64,000 bases of DNA from Pseudalkalibacillus salsuginis (GCF_021646685.1 NZ_JAKJHW010000010.1:21428-85427); one strand, 5' to 3'. Counted from the first letter of the stretch, positions 16,701 through 26,319 are shown. The notes: generated from the letters alone by a model not told the origin. Numbers and translations: made by a program.

Positions 16701-17462
16701 CTAAAAAATTGAAATTAGCTCTTTAGTATAAGGATGGCGTTCCTCACTAAATAAATGATCGCGGTTGAATTGATCGACAAGCTTCCCTTCTTTCATGACT
16801 ATGATCCGTTGGCTCATTTGGCTGACAGCTGCCAGATCATGTGAAATAAACAAGTAAGAGAGATTTAACATTTCGCGAAGTTCTGTCAATAAAGTAAGCA
16901 CTGCCCCTTGCGAGATTACATCAAGGCTTGCAGTTGGCTCATCGAGAACAATAATCTCTGGTTCAATGCTGATAGCACGGGCAATCGTCACACGTTGACG
17001 TTGTCCACCACTTAATTCATGGGGATATCGATCAGCCAGGCCAGCCGGAAGCTCAACGGCTTCAAGAAGCTGCTTTACAAAATCATCCCTAGAGGTGTAA
17101 GAAAAATAGTTTAGATTAAGTTCCTTCCTGTACTGGGCGTAAGGATCAATCAGTGAATCCTTTATTTTAAGCTTTGGGTTTAAAGCAGCTGATGGATTTT
17201 GAAACACGATTTGAATCTTTTTCCGGTAAGGGTGCAACTGACGCTCACTAAGCTTTTCAATTGCTTCATCATTAAAATAGATCGAGCCACTGTCAATTGG
17301 TTCGATCCTCAGCAAGCAACGAGCCAAAGTACTTTTACCACAACCACTTTCACCGACGAGGCCTAGACATTCACCCTTGTTCAGTTCAAATGAGAGATTG
17401 TTCACCGCTGTTTTTGTTTCTTGGTATGATTTTTTCAGTCGTTCAACAGTAAGCAGACTCAT
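16701..17462 (-). CDS. Opp/Nik-type metal importer, ATPase subunit 2
   Basis: 253 residues, an ABC ATPase of the OppF/DppF/NikE group: Walker A GESGCGKST, Q-loop FQNPSAALNP, signature LSGGQRQR, Walker B IIVLDEPT and switch FISHDLAA. The C-terminal RHPYTKELI tail is typical of this subgroup. It overlaps the preceding ATPase gene by four bases (ATGA) and is the last gene of a five-gene operon (binding protein, two permeases, two ATPases). Because the operon has Zur boxes, zinc or a zinc chelate is a better-supported cargo than peptide or nickel. Confidence 0.87.
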   Translation of the reverse strand: MSLLTVERLKKSYQETKTAVNNLSFELNKGECLGLVGESGCGKSTLARCLLRIEPIDSGSIYFNDEAIEKLSERQLHPYRKKIQIVFQNPSAALNPKLKIKDSLIDPYAQYRKELNLNYFSYTSRDDFVKQLLEAVELPAGLADRYPHELSGGQRQRVTIARAISIEPEIIVLDEPTASLDVISQGAVLTLLTELREMLNLSYLFISHDLAAVSQMSQRIIVMKEGKLVDQFNRDHLFSEERHPYTKELISIF

Positions 17463-18259
17463 ACGTTTTCAACCTCTTTTAACCCAGATGGAAGGTCGTG
17501 TCCTATCCTGGGTGCAGCTTGGATCAACTGCTTGGTATATTCATGCTGCGGATGGTCAAGTATACGATGCTTACCGCCGGATTCAACGATTTTCCCCTCC
17601 TTCATGACAGCTAGACGAGTCCCATAGCGTCTGACATGGCGCCAATCATGGGTGATGAATAAAATCGTACAGCCTGTTTCCTTTTGCCGCTTTGCAAGCA
17701 ATTCTAGAATCCTGTGGCCGGAGACGCTGTCAAGTGCTGTGGTTATCTCATCTGCAATCAATAAATCAGGTGACAGCAAAAGTGCCATAGCAATCGAAAC
17801 CCGCTGAAGTTGCCCCCCGCTTAATTGAAAAGGGTATCGATTATACAAAGCTTCATCTAACCCAACTGAGTCAAGTGCTTCCATTGAATTTATTTGCTGG
17901 TCTTTGGTATCGGGAATACCATGGGCTTTCTGATATTCTTCAAAATGTTGTGCGATAGTTCTAAACGGTGTAAAAGAGCCTTGATAATCTTGGAAAACAT
18001 AAGACAATTTTTGGCCACGGAATGACCTCATCCGTTTTGGAGATAACGATAGTAAATCTTCATCTTTAAAAAGAATCTTTCCCTCAACCTGCAAATTAGG
18101 TGAAAGCATTCTTCCAATTGCCTGTGAAAGTAAGCTTTTGCCGCTTCCACTTTGTCCAACCAGCGCATACCATTCTCCTTCACGAATAGAGAGTGATACA
18201 TTATCGATAATTTTCTTTTCTTTGCTGCTGATGGATAATTGTTCAATTGATAAAATCAT
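17459..18259 (-). CDS. Opp/Nik-type metal importer, ATPase subunit 1
   Basis: 266 residues, partner ATPase of the OppD/NikD group: Walker A GQSGSGKSL, Q-loop FQDYQGSFTPF, signature LSGGQLQR, Walker B LLIADEITTALD (Ile-Thr where most relatives have Pro-Thr) and FITHDWRHV. The D-E-I-T variant is common in NikD-type proteins, which supports a metal rather than peptide system. Overlaps its neighbours by four bases on both sides, so the complex is made in fixed stoichiometry. Confidence 0.87.
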   Translation of the reverse strand: MILSIEQLSISSKEKKIIDNVSLSIREGEWYALVGQSGSGKSLLSQAIGRMLSPNLQVEGKILFKDEDLLSLSPKRMRSFRGQKLSYVFQDYQGSFTPFRTIAQHFEEYQKAHGIPDTKDQQINSMEALDSVGLDEALYNRYPFQLSGGQLQRVSIAMALLLSPDLLIADEITTALDSVSGHRILELLAKRQKETGCTILFITHDWRHVRRYGTRLAVMKEGKIVESGGKHRILDHPQHEYTKQLIQAAPRIGHDLPSGLKEVENV

Positions 18260-19110
18260 TGCTGCACCTCTTTCTTCACATCATAATGGTCACGTAAATA
18301 ATCTCCCAGCATATTCGTTAACAGCACAACAACCATAATAGCTAAACCTGGATATATCATTAATTCAGGTCTTGACTGAAAATATGGACGAGAATCATTC
18401 AGCATTGCCCCCCATTCAGGAACTGGGGGCTGTGCTCCAAGTCCAATGTATGAAAAGGCAGAAATGAGCAAAATAATTTTGCCTAGATCAAGACTTGCGA
18501 GTACAAAAACATGCCCCATAATGTGAGGAAATAAATGCTTACGCATAATTTCACTTGAAGGTAGGCCATTAATACGGGCAATCAGCACATAATCTTTTTG
18601 GGATTCTGATAAAACCGTGCTACGGACAAGACGGGCATAATTTACCCATTTGACCATCACAATAGCAAGCACGAGGTTACCGATGCCCGGTCCAAGTAGA
18701 CCACTTAGAACAATGGCGACAATCGTATCCGGAAAGGCTAAAAATCCATCGGCAATCCGCATGAATATCCGGTCTACCAACCCGCGTTTATACCCGGAAA
18801 TAAGACCAAAGGGGATCCCGATGATAAGGGCGACAATCAGCGCCAGCAAGCTATAACCGATTGTTTGCTGACCACCCAGTAAGAGTCTGGTCAGTACGTC
18901 CCGACCGAGCTGATCTGTCCCAAGAGGATGTTGAAGGCTCATATCCTGAAGTCGATGATCGAGATTTGTTAATGTGGGATCATGCCGTAAATAAAAAAAA
19001 GCGTATACGGCGACTACAAAAACAAAGATAACACATATCACCGCCATAAGCCCTTGCCAACTGTGTTTTTTTACCTTTGGCAAACCTATACCTACAGACA
19101 ATCCTTTCAT
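18256..19110 (-). CDS. Opp/Nik-type metal importer, permease 2
   Basis: About 284 residues of the OppC/NikC permease family, five to six membrane helices. HPLGTDQLGRDVLTRLLLGG is the N-terminal signature and EIMRKHLFPHIMGHV the coupling segment. The ATG at 19110 was chosen: it follows GGGAGACCAACTG and shares a base with the stop of the other permease (TGATG). Confidence 0.87.
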   Translation of the reverse strand: MKGLSVGIGLPKVKKHSWQGLMAVICVIFVFVVAVYAFFYLRHDPTLTNLDHRLQDMSLQHPLGTDQLGRDVLTRLLLGGQQTIGYSLLALIVALIIGIPFGLISGYKRGLVDRIFMRIADGFLAFPDTIVAIVLSGLLGPGIGNLVLAIVMVKWVNYARLVRSTVLSESQKDYVLIARINGLPSSEIMRKHLFPHIMGHVFVLASLDLGKIILLISAFSYIGLGAQPPVPEWGAMLNDSRPYFQSRPELMIYPGLAIMVVVLLTNMLGDYLRDHYDVKKEVQQ

Positions 19111-20054
19111 CAGTTGGTCTCCCTTTCTTTTAGTTTCATCTCGGGATTTAAATATCTGTAAGATAAATCCACACATGTATTTACAAAGAAAACAATGATC
19201 GCCATGATTAAAATATACCCTTGTATAAGGGGATAATCACGTTGACGTATCGCATCAACGACAAGCTTTCCTATCCCTGGATACGCAAATAAAACTTCAA
19301 TCACTACAACACCGCCAATCAGACTTCCTAAACTGACTCCAAATACGGTAATAACAGGAGGAAGGCTGTGTCGAAATGCATGGGTCAGAAAAATTCGCCT
19401 TTCCGACAACCCACGTGCTCTCGCTGCACGGATAAATTCCTGGCTAAGCGAATCCAGCAAGCTGGAACGAAGCAAACGGACATACACGCTTGAAATGGCC
19501 AGACCAAGTGTCAATGAGGGTAAGATCAATGAGACGAAGCCATCCCTCCCCATGGTTGGCAGCCAGTTGAAACGTACACCGAATAAATTAATAAAAATAA
19601 GGCCAAGCCAAAAACTTGGGATGGCCGCACCAAGAATAGATAGAATTCTGCTCACTTGATCAATCCAGCTATTACGATAAAGAGCAGATAGCGATCCTAA
19701 TGGAATTGATACGACCAGCATGACAACCAACGAACCAAAGGCTAATTCCATAGTGGCAGGCAACCCCATTACAATCATATCCATTACAGGTTGGCCAGTG
19801 ACATAAGACACCCCAAAATCAAGCTGGATAAATTTAAGCAGCCAAAGTCCGTACTGGACGAACAATGGCTTGTTAAATCCCATTTCCTCTCGTAATTCCT
19901 CCACTTGCTCCTGACTAACCGACAGCTCATCAACATTCAAAATTGTCAAAACAGGATCCCCAGGTGCTAGCCGAACAAACAAAAAACTAACAAATGTGAT
20001 AAATAACATGAAAAATAGAACTTCAAAGAATTTCCGAGCAAGAATCTGAACCAT
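19110..20054 (-). CDS. Opp/Nik-type metal importer, permease 1
   Basis: 314 residues of the OppB/NikB family with about six membrane helices. RLAPGDPVLTIL near the start, MTG-type periplasmic loop YVTGQPVMDMI, and RAARARGLSERRIFLTHAFRHSLPP, the EAA-like coupling segment, are visible. It starts directly after the binding-protein stop (TAAATG). Confidence 0.87.
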   Translation of the reverse strand: MVQILARKFFEVLFFMLFITFVSFLFVRLAPGDPVLTILNVDELSVSQEQVEELREEMGFNKPLFVQYGLWLLKFIQLDFGVSYVTGQPVMDMIVMGLPATMELAFGSLVVMLVVSIPLGSLSALYRNSWIDQVSRILSILGAAIPSFWLGLIFINLFGVRFNWLPTMGRDGFVSLILPSLTLGLAISSVYVRLLRSSLLDSLSQEFIRAARARGLSERRIFLTHAFRHSLPPVITVFGVSLGSLIGGVVVIEVLFAYPGIGKLVVDAIRQRDYPLIQGYILIMAIIVFFVNTCVDLSYRYLNPEMKLKERETN

Positions 20055-21620
20055 TTACTTCACATCCAGCTCGTTGGTGATCATGTAATATTCACTTCGT
20101 GTCGTCACCCAATTTTTAACTTTGTTTTCGTTATACGCAACAATGGTGGAAGGATGCAAGACAAATGAATTGATCATATTGTCATGAACATAATCAGCCG
20201 CCTGCTCTGCAAGAACAGCTCGTTCTTCTTGACTGACCGTTTGATTGAGCTTGTCAATGATTTCAGTCAGTTCAGGCTCATGAGCGCCGCTAAAATTGAG
20301 AGCACCAGTAGGGTGATAGGTTGCATTCAAATAATAACCAGCATCACCACGCGGGGCTGTTAAATTACTGTACGTAGCCAAATCCCAGCCACGGTTTGTG
20401 GCCATATATTCCTCAGGGATGTCGATTTGGCGAATTTTAACATCAATTCCGATCCCTTTTGCGGTCGATTGAAAAACTTGAGCGATTAATGGCAAGTCTG
20501 CTCTTGCGCTATAAGTTAAAAGGGTAAATTCAAGAGGCTCTCCATCTTTTTGCATCACCCCGTTTTCAAGTGAATAGCCCGCCTCCTCCAAGTATTTGAC
20601 AGCTATATCCGTTCCTGATTCCTTCTTCTCATATGATGGGGCAAACGGCAGTGATGGCAAAAATGGCCCAACAGCAGGTTCAGCATACCCTAAAAGAATT
20701 GAATCAACAATCTTCTCGCGGTCAATCAAGGCATCAACAGCGCGACGCACATTGACATCTTGTAAACTTTCGCGATCCATATTCATTGTCATTTGATGTA
20801 CACGGAATGTCGCTGTCGATTCAACTTCAATCCCATCTTGTGTTCGTAACGATTCCAAGCTTACCACCTCTGGACGATAAACAATATCCACCTGCCCAGA
20901 TTGAAGCGCAAGCGTACGAGCATTAGCATCCTCATTAAAAGCGAATGTTACTGAATCAAGGTTTGAAGCCCCATCCCAATAATCAGCATAGCGCTCGAGT
21001 TCAAGCTTGCTTCCAGGTGTAAACGACTTCAATGCAAATGGTCCTGTACCGACCGGTTTGTTGACTATGTCCTCCTCTGTTACGTCAATGATCGAAACAT
21101 TTGGATTGACAAGCTCCGAAACGAATTCCGGAAAAGGTTCCTTTGTTGTGATATGTAATGTATAGCCATCTGCTTCAATCTTATCGATTTTAAGTGCATT
21201 TTGAATCGCAACATTCTCTTTCAGGGCTCGTTCAAGGGAGGCTTTCACTGCTTCAGCATCCATTTTATTTCCATTTTGAAATGTGACATCTTTACGGAGG
21301 TTAATCGTCCAATGTTGCCCATCCTCACCCTCCCAGCTTTCCGCTAGCCATGGGGCAATGGTTAAATTATCTTCATCTAGTCGGACTAGCGTTTCAGTTA
21401 TCCCCGCTCTTAACGGTACATAACTTGAATCAACATGAGGATCTAGAGAATTAGTAGAGAAATTATAGAGAAAGCTGATGTGCTTGTCTTCTGCTTTTTT
21501 CTCACCTGTACTTCCTGTTGATTGCGTACAAGCACTTAACAAACTGACACAGACCAATAAAATCGCCATTTTAATCCTTTTGAAACTGATGTAGCTTTGC
21601 CAATACTTATTTGTTATCAT
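20055..21620 (-). CDS. Metal (zinc or nickel) ABC transporter binding lipoprotein
   Basis: About 521 residues, an SBP family 5 (Opp/NikA/CntA-like) lipoprotein. The N-terminal helix AILLVCVSLLSACTQ ends in a lipobox. FNFSTNSLDPH-like text (YNFSTNSLDPHVDSSY) and AESWEGEDGQHWTINLRKDVTFQNG mark the family; NikA/CntA-type proteins share this N-terminus. Start ATG at 21620 follows AAGGGGAG. Two Zur boxes overlap the promoter and reach the ribosome-binding site, so expression should rise in zinc shortage. By homology alone nickel would be proposed; regulation makes a zinc or zinc-metallophore cargo more likely. No metallophore synthesis genes are in the window. Confidence 0.85.
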   Translation of the reverse strand: MITNKYWQSYISFKRIKMAILLVCVSLLSACTQSTGSTGEKKAEDKHISFLYNFSTNSLDPHVDSSYVPLRAGITETLVRLDEDNLTIAPWLAESWEGEDGQHWTINLRKDVTFQNGNKMDAEAVKASLERALKENVAIQNALKIDKIEADGYTLHITTKEPFPEFVSELVNPNVSIIDVTEEDIVNKPVGTGPFALKSFTPGSKLELERYADYWDGASNLDSVTFAFNEDANARTLALQSGQVDIVYRPEVVSLESLRTQDGIEVESTATFRVHQMTMNMDRESLQDVNVRRAVDALIDREKIVDSILLGYAEPAVGPFLPSLPFAPSYEKKESGTDIAVKYLEEAGYSLENGVMQKDGEPLEFTLLTYSARADLPLIAQVFQSTAKGIGIDVKIRQIDIPEEYMATNRGWDLATYSNLTAPRGDAGYYLNATYHPTGALNFSGAHEPELTEIIDKLNQTVSQEERAVLAEQAADYVHDNMINSFVLHPSTIVAYNENKVKNWVTTRSEYYMITNELDVK

Positions 21621-21638
21621 GTGTGAACTCCCCTTTGG

Positions 21639-21656
21639 CGTAATCATTCCGATTTA
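21639..21656 (-). promoter_or_regulatory. Zur box 2, next to the ribosome-binding site
   Basis: Minus strand TCGGAATGATTACGC in an AAAT-flanked context resembles the Bacillus Zur consensus (TCGTAATNATTACGA). It lies between the promoter and AAGGGGAG of the binding protein. Confidence 0.65.
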
Positions 21657-21661
21657 TAGTA

Positions 21662-21682
21662 TATCGTAATCATTTCGATTTA
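21662..21682 (-). promoter_or_regulatory. Zur box 1 of the metal importer operon
   Basis: Minus strand AAATCGAAATGATTACGAT differs from the Zur consensus AAATCGTAATNATTACGAT at one symmetric position only. It immediately follows TATAAT (21684-21689 region), which sits 15-16 bases after TTGTCA, so bound Zur would block the promoter. Confidence 0.8.
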
Positions 21683-21712
21683 TATATTATAGGAATGCTT
21701 CTAATTTGACAA
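21683..21712 (-). promoter_or_regulatory. Predicted sigma-A promoter of the metal importer
   Basis: Minus strand TTGTCA, a 15-base spacer, then TATAAT. The short spacer makes it a moderate match, but its placement directly before two Zur boxes is consistent. Confidence 0.5.
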
Positions 21713-21841
21713 GGAAAAACATAGGTTCTGATCCAAACGTTTTTCACCAGCTTAATTACTTAAGCTTCACACCTGGCAATTCAATGTGTCCCTGATATGT
21801 AATACTTTGATGCAACCCTTGACAATATGCTCTTTGACAAA

Positions 21842-21874
21842 CAAAAAACACCTCATCTAAACAGAAGAGGTGCT
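21842..21874 (-). terminator. Terminator of the serine hydrolase gene
   Basis: GCACCTC and GAGGTG(T) pair on the minus strand around a 12-base loop, followed by TTTTTTGTTTG. The gene ends about 140 bases upstream. Confidence 0.7.
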
Positions 21875-22015
21875 CTTTATGAAGGAGTATAATGAACGAT
21901 ACGAATTGACTGCCAAGCCGATTTTAAATCAAATTTAATGAACTACAAATGTTTAAACAGTAAAAAAGTAGAGCTTCCCGATTGTTTTAATGAAAATGAT
22001 TCCAATAGTAAACGA

Positions 22016-23041
22016 TCACTTTTTGTGAATTTTTATAATTTTCATCATTAGTTTTGCTGCTATTCTATGTCCGAAAAACTGATTAACGGTTCCAGAAAAG
22101 TAAAGATCAGTCTTGGGGTGATAAAAGGCATATGAACCAGATTGACCCCAGTGCCCTATTAGTCCGTCCTTTAACTCTAACAATGAGATTGGCTGGCTTG
22201 CAATACCAGTCCCATAATAAAATAATCCAGGACCAAAAAGAAGTTTCCAACTTTTCAGCTCATTGAAAGCTTCTTTCGGAAAGAAGCACCCACTAAAAAA
22301 AGCTTTCAGGAAGATCATAGTCTCTTCTGCGGTGGAGACAATACCACCTTCAGGCCCTATAGATGACATATACACCGGTAAATGCAGCTCCTTATCTTTG
22401 AAAAATAACGGAGCTGGTCTAGAATCATTTACATCTTCATATAAATATGTTTTTACTAAATTCAGTTCATTAAATATATGTTCCTTGAAGACTGTGTTTA
22501 TATCTTTTTTTGTTATTATTTCTATGATTTTTCCTAAAAGTTGAAAGTTTGTATCGGAATACTGAGCCTTTTTTCCCGGTACAAATTTTGGTTTCTTCCG
22601 TTTTGCATGAGTAATCGTTTTATCGAAGCCCCATTTTTGGTCTTTCCCTGCAGTTAATTCAGAAACAGCATTGGCTGAAAAATAATCTGGAATCCCTGAT
22701 GTATTTGACATTAGATGTTTAATTGTAATTTCCTTGGAGTAATCAACACCTCTATAGACATGAAGTTTATGGAGGATATCATCTGAGAGATAACTGGAAA
22801 TTTTGTCTTCTAATTGAAGTTGATTTTCAGTTCTTAATTTTAGTAAAACAGCTGTAACGTATAATTTCGTTACACTTGCAATAAAAAAGGGTTGGTCTGC
22901 AGTCAAATTACCTGCATTACTTATAAGAGATAAAGAGCCATCACCTTTCTCTACACAAATTACTGTACCAAAAATGTTTTTTTTAGATACAGCATTTGAC
23001 GTAATGTCATCAAGATAGGATTGGTCAATTATATTTGACAA
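22016..23041 (-). CDS. Serine hydrolase, class C beta-lactamase-like family
   Basis: 341 residues of the penicillin-binding-protein-like serine hydrolase family. The SxxK nucleophile motif is SVTK in FFIASVTKLYVTAVLL, the YxN-like motif is YSDTNFQLLG, and HWGQSGS is the third motif. Typical family members are esterases, D-aminopeptidases or cell-wall enzymes; no signal peptide is evident, so it is probably cytoplasmic. Translation likely starts at TTG (23041) after GGGGGATATCAGG. The sequence is AT-richer than its neighbours. The substrate cannot be told. Confidence 0.82.
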   Translation of the reverse strand: MSNIIDQSYLDDITSNAVSKKNIFGTVICVEKGDGSLSLISNAGNLTADQPFFIASVTKLYVTAVLLKLRTENQLQLEDKISSYLSDDILHKLHVYRGVDYSKEITIKHLMSNTSGIPDYFSANAVSELTAGKDQKWGFDKTITHAKRKKPKFVPGKKAQYSDTNFQLLGKIIEIITKKDINTVFKEHIFNELNLVKTYLYEDVNDSRPAPLFFKDKELHLPVYMSSIGPEGGIVSTAEETMIFLKAFFSGCFFPKEAFNELKSWKLLFGPGLFYYGTGIASQPISLLELKDGLIGHWGQSGSYAFYHPKTDLYFSGTVNQFFGHRIAAKLMMKIIKIHKK

Positions 23042-23071
23042 CCTGATATCCCCCGTTTCAATGAAAATAAA

Positions 23072-24052
23072 TTAAACCGTCCATTTAATAATCTGGCCAG
23101 CATAGGCTAATCCTCCGCCGAATCCATATAGCAGAACGGTTTGGTCCGGGAGCAATAAACCCTCTCGAACTCCCATATCCAGAGACAGCGGTATTGTAGC
23201 TGATGAAGTATTCCCATAATACTCAAGGCTGTACAAAGTGTTTTCAATGGGTATATTACTTTTATCACATATGGATTCAATAATTCTTAAGTTGGCACTA
23301 TGGGGAACAAACCAGTCAATATCCCCCAACTGGATCCTTGATTTCTCCAATAAAGTGTTTATTCCTTCAGGTACCGTATTGACTGCCCATTTATATACTT
23401 CTCTTCCATTTTGAACGATGTAGCCGCTATCCTTCAATTGTTCATCAAACATGTTGTTGGATAGGTCAGTACAATATAAACTGTCGCCCATTTCCCCTTC
23501 GGATCCAGCGTGGGCAGAAATAAAAGATGGACTCTTTTCGTCATATTCGATAAGGACAGCACCTGCGCCGTCACCAAATAATACACACGTTGTCCGATCA
23601 CTATAATCGGTAATCTTTGAAAGTGTTTCTGCTCCAATCACTAAGATTTTCTTGTTTAGACCAGACGTTATCAAACCATTCGCCACATATAATCCATATG
23701 TAAATCCAGCACAAGCAGCGTTTAGGTCAATGGCTCCAGCATTTTTGATACCCAGCTTGGCTTGAACTAATGAAGCTGTGCTAGGTGTTTTAAAATCAGG
23801 AGTTAACGTACAACAGATAATCATATCTACATCTTCTACTTGTTTATCATACCGTTTAATCAAATTTTTTACAGCTTTCACACTTAGATCACTTGTATAT
23901 TCATTTTCATCCGCTATTCTGCGTTCTCTCATTCCGGTGCGTTTAACAATCCATTCGTCATTTGTATCAACCAGTTCCTCTAAATCTCGATTTGTAAGCC
24001 TCTTCTCAGGTACATAGGATCCTATAGCCTTGATAGATGCTTTTGACATCAT
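23072..24052 (-). CDS. fabH: 3-oxoacyl-ACP synthase III (FabH-like)
   Basis: About 326 residues of the FabH family. The catalytic triad is visible: Cys114 in LNAACAGFTYG, His in WFVPHSANLRI and Asn in YGNTSSATIPL. It condenses acyl-CoA primers with malonyl-ACP to start fatty-acid chains. As a second-copy (FabHB/YhfB-like) enzyme it stands alone, next to the serine hydrolase, without fabF. Start ATG at 24052 follows AGGGAGG; the next codon is also ATG. A role in a specialised lipid is possible because the terpenoid cyclase gene follows, but this is conjecture. Confidence 0.87.
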   Translation of the reverse strand: MMSKASIKAIGSYVPEKRLTNRDLEELVDTNDEWIVKRTGMRERRIADENEYTSDLSVKAVKNLIKRYDKQVEDVDMIICCTLTPDFKTPSTASLVQAKLGIKNAGAIDLNAACAGFTYGLYVANGLITSGLNKKILVIGAETLSKITDYSDRTTCVLFGDGAGAVLIEYDEKSPSFISAHAGSEGEMGDSLYCTDLSNNMFDEQLKDSGYIVQNGREVYKWAVNTVPEGINTLLEKSRIQLGDIDWFVPHSANLRIIESICDKSNIPIENTLYSLEYYGNTSSATIPLSLDMGVREGLLLPDQTVLLYGFGGGLAYAGQIIKWTV

Positions 24053-24132
24053 ATTCGATTCCTCCCTTTTTAAGATTCTATTCATATTTTAACACTAACT
24101 ATTAATACCAGGTACTAATTAAACACAAAAAA

Positions 24133-24250
24133 ATAATAGGCTGACCCAAAACAATCGTGTTTGATACCACCAAAATAATATTTGTATAAAACCATGCTTT
24201 TTCTCTACATGTTGTTAGTAACGGTGAGAACCTGACTTATGGGACAGCCT
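24133..24250 (-). terminator. Possible long-loop terminator or small inverted-repeat element
   Basis: GAGGCTGTCCCATAAG and TTTTGGGTCAGCCTATT at the two ends can pair (AGGCTG-CCC with GGG-CAGCCT) around about 85 bases, and the distal arm is followed by ATTTTTTTG on the minus strand. The form resembles common terminators of bacilli with DNA inserted in the loop, or a miniature element with inverted ends. Confidence 0.4.
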
Positions 24251-24367
24251 CTTCGTTTTTATGGGAAAACGAAGGTGATTTCGTGTGTGTATTTGTACTG
24301 CGTGCCTTTCAAAAATTGAACCTGTTACCAACAGGAGAAGGGTTAATTGACGGTTTGAAAGTTGGTT

Positions 24368-26251
24368 TTATCCGGTGAACTTTTTTTGATAATTGCTTAA
24401 TGTGAGCAATGGCCAGATATATCTATAGCTGTGGTAGTGTATATAGAACCCGCCTGCCATCCCTTGGCCTTTCGGATATCGGGTCGTCCAGTCGTCTTTT
24501 CCGCCATTTCTGATCAAGAATACTATTCCCTTTTCAATTTCGGCTGTACTTTCATCCGTAACTGCAATTAACGCATCTAATGCCCATGCCGTTTGTGTCA
24601 GTGTACTTTCACCTAATGGGATATACTTTCTTTCAATGTCGCTTTTGCATGATTCCCCCCATCCCCCATCGCTATTCTGGATCGAATGAAGCCATTCTAC
24701 TGCCTTCTGGACAGATTGGTCGTGTAATGTTTTTCCGGCAGCAGCCATGCCAGTCAAAGCCGCCCATGTACCATATATATAGCAGATCCCCCATCGCCCA
24801 TACCATGATCCTTCCTCTCGTTGGTTATTCTTCAACCAATTCACACCTTTTTTCATTATGGGTGAATCTTTATTTAATGAAGTATAATTCCCTAGGAACT
24901 CAAGCGTCCTCCCTGTCAAGTCCGATGTGGATGGGTCTAGTAACAAATGTTCAGCACCCTGGATCGGAGCGACTGCCAACCATTTTTTGTTGACGCCACG
25001 CTCGAAAGCGGGCCACCCCCCATCGTCATTCTGCATTGATAATACCCATCTGATTCCTCTAGTCCAGCCTTGTTGATAGGCGGGTTCAATTTCAACAAGC
25101 TCACAAATCGATCGGAGGCTGGCCGTCGAGTCATCCACATCAGGGTTGATCGTATTGATATTGGAAAATCCCCAACCACCAGGCATGGTATTCGGATTCC
25201 TCAATACCCAGTCTCCGAACCGGGTATGCTGGCGAGACAACAAATAGTGATTGGCACGCTGTATCGCGGCATTTTTACTGGGTAAACCTGCATCTTGCAG
25301 CACATGGGAAATCAGTGCTGTGTTCCAAACATTTGCCGTTGTATATTGCATATGAATAGCGTCGTCAATCCTGATAGCCATGGATCTTAATCCGTCAATA
25401 GCATTCCTGATCAAAGGATCATCGAGCTTATATCCGAGAGCATTCAGTGCAAAAATCATCAAGAAGGTTGAACTGAAATAGCTTAATAGAGTACCATCAG
25501 GCTCAATACGTTTGAGTATATATTGCTTAGCGGAGCTTACTGCCTTCTTTTTTATTTCTGCTGGTTTAGTGGTCAGTTTTTGTAGTTGATCCTTCATAAA
25601 GCTTAGCAAATTACGCCATTCTTCATTCCTTTTACCGGGTTGACCCGTCATGTGGTTGACATACAGATCAGAAAGATCGGGAGTATGAGAGGTTTTTCGA
25701 TGATAACGGAAATGAGAAAGGATGAGAATGGGTGCTATGTTGGCTCTCCCGAAAACAGAGAAGTCATAGAAGTTGAGCGGGGAACTCTGTGGGAACAACA
25801 TGATTTCAATCGGTAATGGAACGAGTGAGTCCCATGAATATTGACCCGTTATCGCCAAAAGGGTTTTGGTGAAAGTCTCTGCTCTCTCAATACCCCCTTG
25901 TTCAATGATAAAGTTTTTCGCTGCTATGATACGCGGGTCATTTTTATCGAGATATCCTGAATACAATAATGCGTAATAGGCTTGTATGGTAGATGACAAG
26001 TCTCCTTCTCCCGCATCATGAAATAACTTCCATCCACCGTTCTCCTCCTGATTATTGATTATTCTTCTGATAAGTGCTTGGATCAACCTTTCATCATTTA
26101 TTTTAAATGATCGTAATAATATGATCATATAGGAATCTGTTGCAATTCCTGTTTCAAATGCATAATTCCATGAACCGTCACGGGTCTGATCTCTTAACAA
26201 GATTGAAATAAGTCGATTCATCTCACGCTCAATACCATCTTTCAAGTTCAT
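24368..26251 (-). CDS. sqhC: Squalene-hopene/tetraprenyl-curcumene-type terpene cyclase
   Basis: About 627 residues, a class II terpene cyclase. The protonating motif is DVDDS at about residues 372-376, and several QW repeats (for example QEENGGWKLF, QNDDGGWPAF and QNSDGGWGES) brace the barrels. PLPIEIMLFPQSSPLNFYDFSVFGRANI is the family's conserved membrane-facing segment. In bacilli such enzymes make hopanoid or C35 sesquarterpene (sporulene-type) lipids that stabilise membranes and spores. Possible starts are ATG at 26251 or TTG at 26245, the latter with better spacing to GGGAGG. The tetraprenyl-curcumene synthase partner (ytpB) is not nearby, so the substrate is unresolved. Confidence 0.9.
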   Translation of the reverse strand: MNLKDGIEREMNRLISILLRDQTRDGSWNYAFETGIATDSYMIILLRSFKINDERLIQALIRRIINNQEENGGWKLFHDAGEGDLSSTIQAYYALLYSGYLDKNDPRIIAAKNFIIEQGGIERAETFTKTLLAITGQYSWDSLVPLPIEIMLFPQSSPLNFYDFSVFGRANIAPILILSHFRYHRKTSHTPDLSDLYVNHMTGQPGKRNEEWRNLLSFMKDQLQKLTTKPAEIKKKAVSSAKQYILKRIEPDGTLLSYFSSTFLMIFALNALGYKLDDPLIRNAIDGLRSMAIRIDDAIHMQYTTANVWNTALISHVLQDAGLPSKNAAIQRANHYLLSRQHTRFGDWVLRNPNTMPGGWGFSNINTINPDVDDSTASLRSICELVEIEPAYQQGWTRGIRWVLSMQNDDGGWPAFERGVNKKWLAVAPIQGAEHLLLDPSTSDLTGRTLEFLGNYTSLNKDSPIMKKGVNWLKNNQREEGSWYGRWGICYIYGTWAALTGMAAAGKTLHDQSVQKAVEWLHSIQNSDGGWGESCKSDIERKYIPLGESTLTQTAWALDALIAVTDESTAEIEKGIVFLIRNGGKDDWTTRYPKGQGMAGGFYIHYHSYRYIWPLLTLSNYQKKFTG

Positions 26252-26319
26252 CAACCTCCCATACTACAACCATACATATTCGTTTCATGTTATTAGAATT
26301 CATATGAGAGGAGCAGGTC

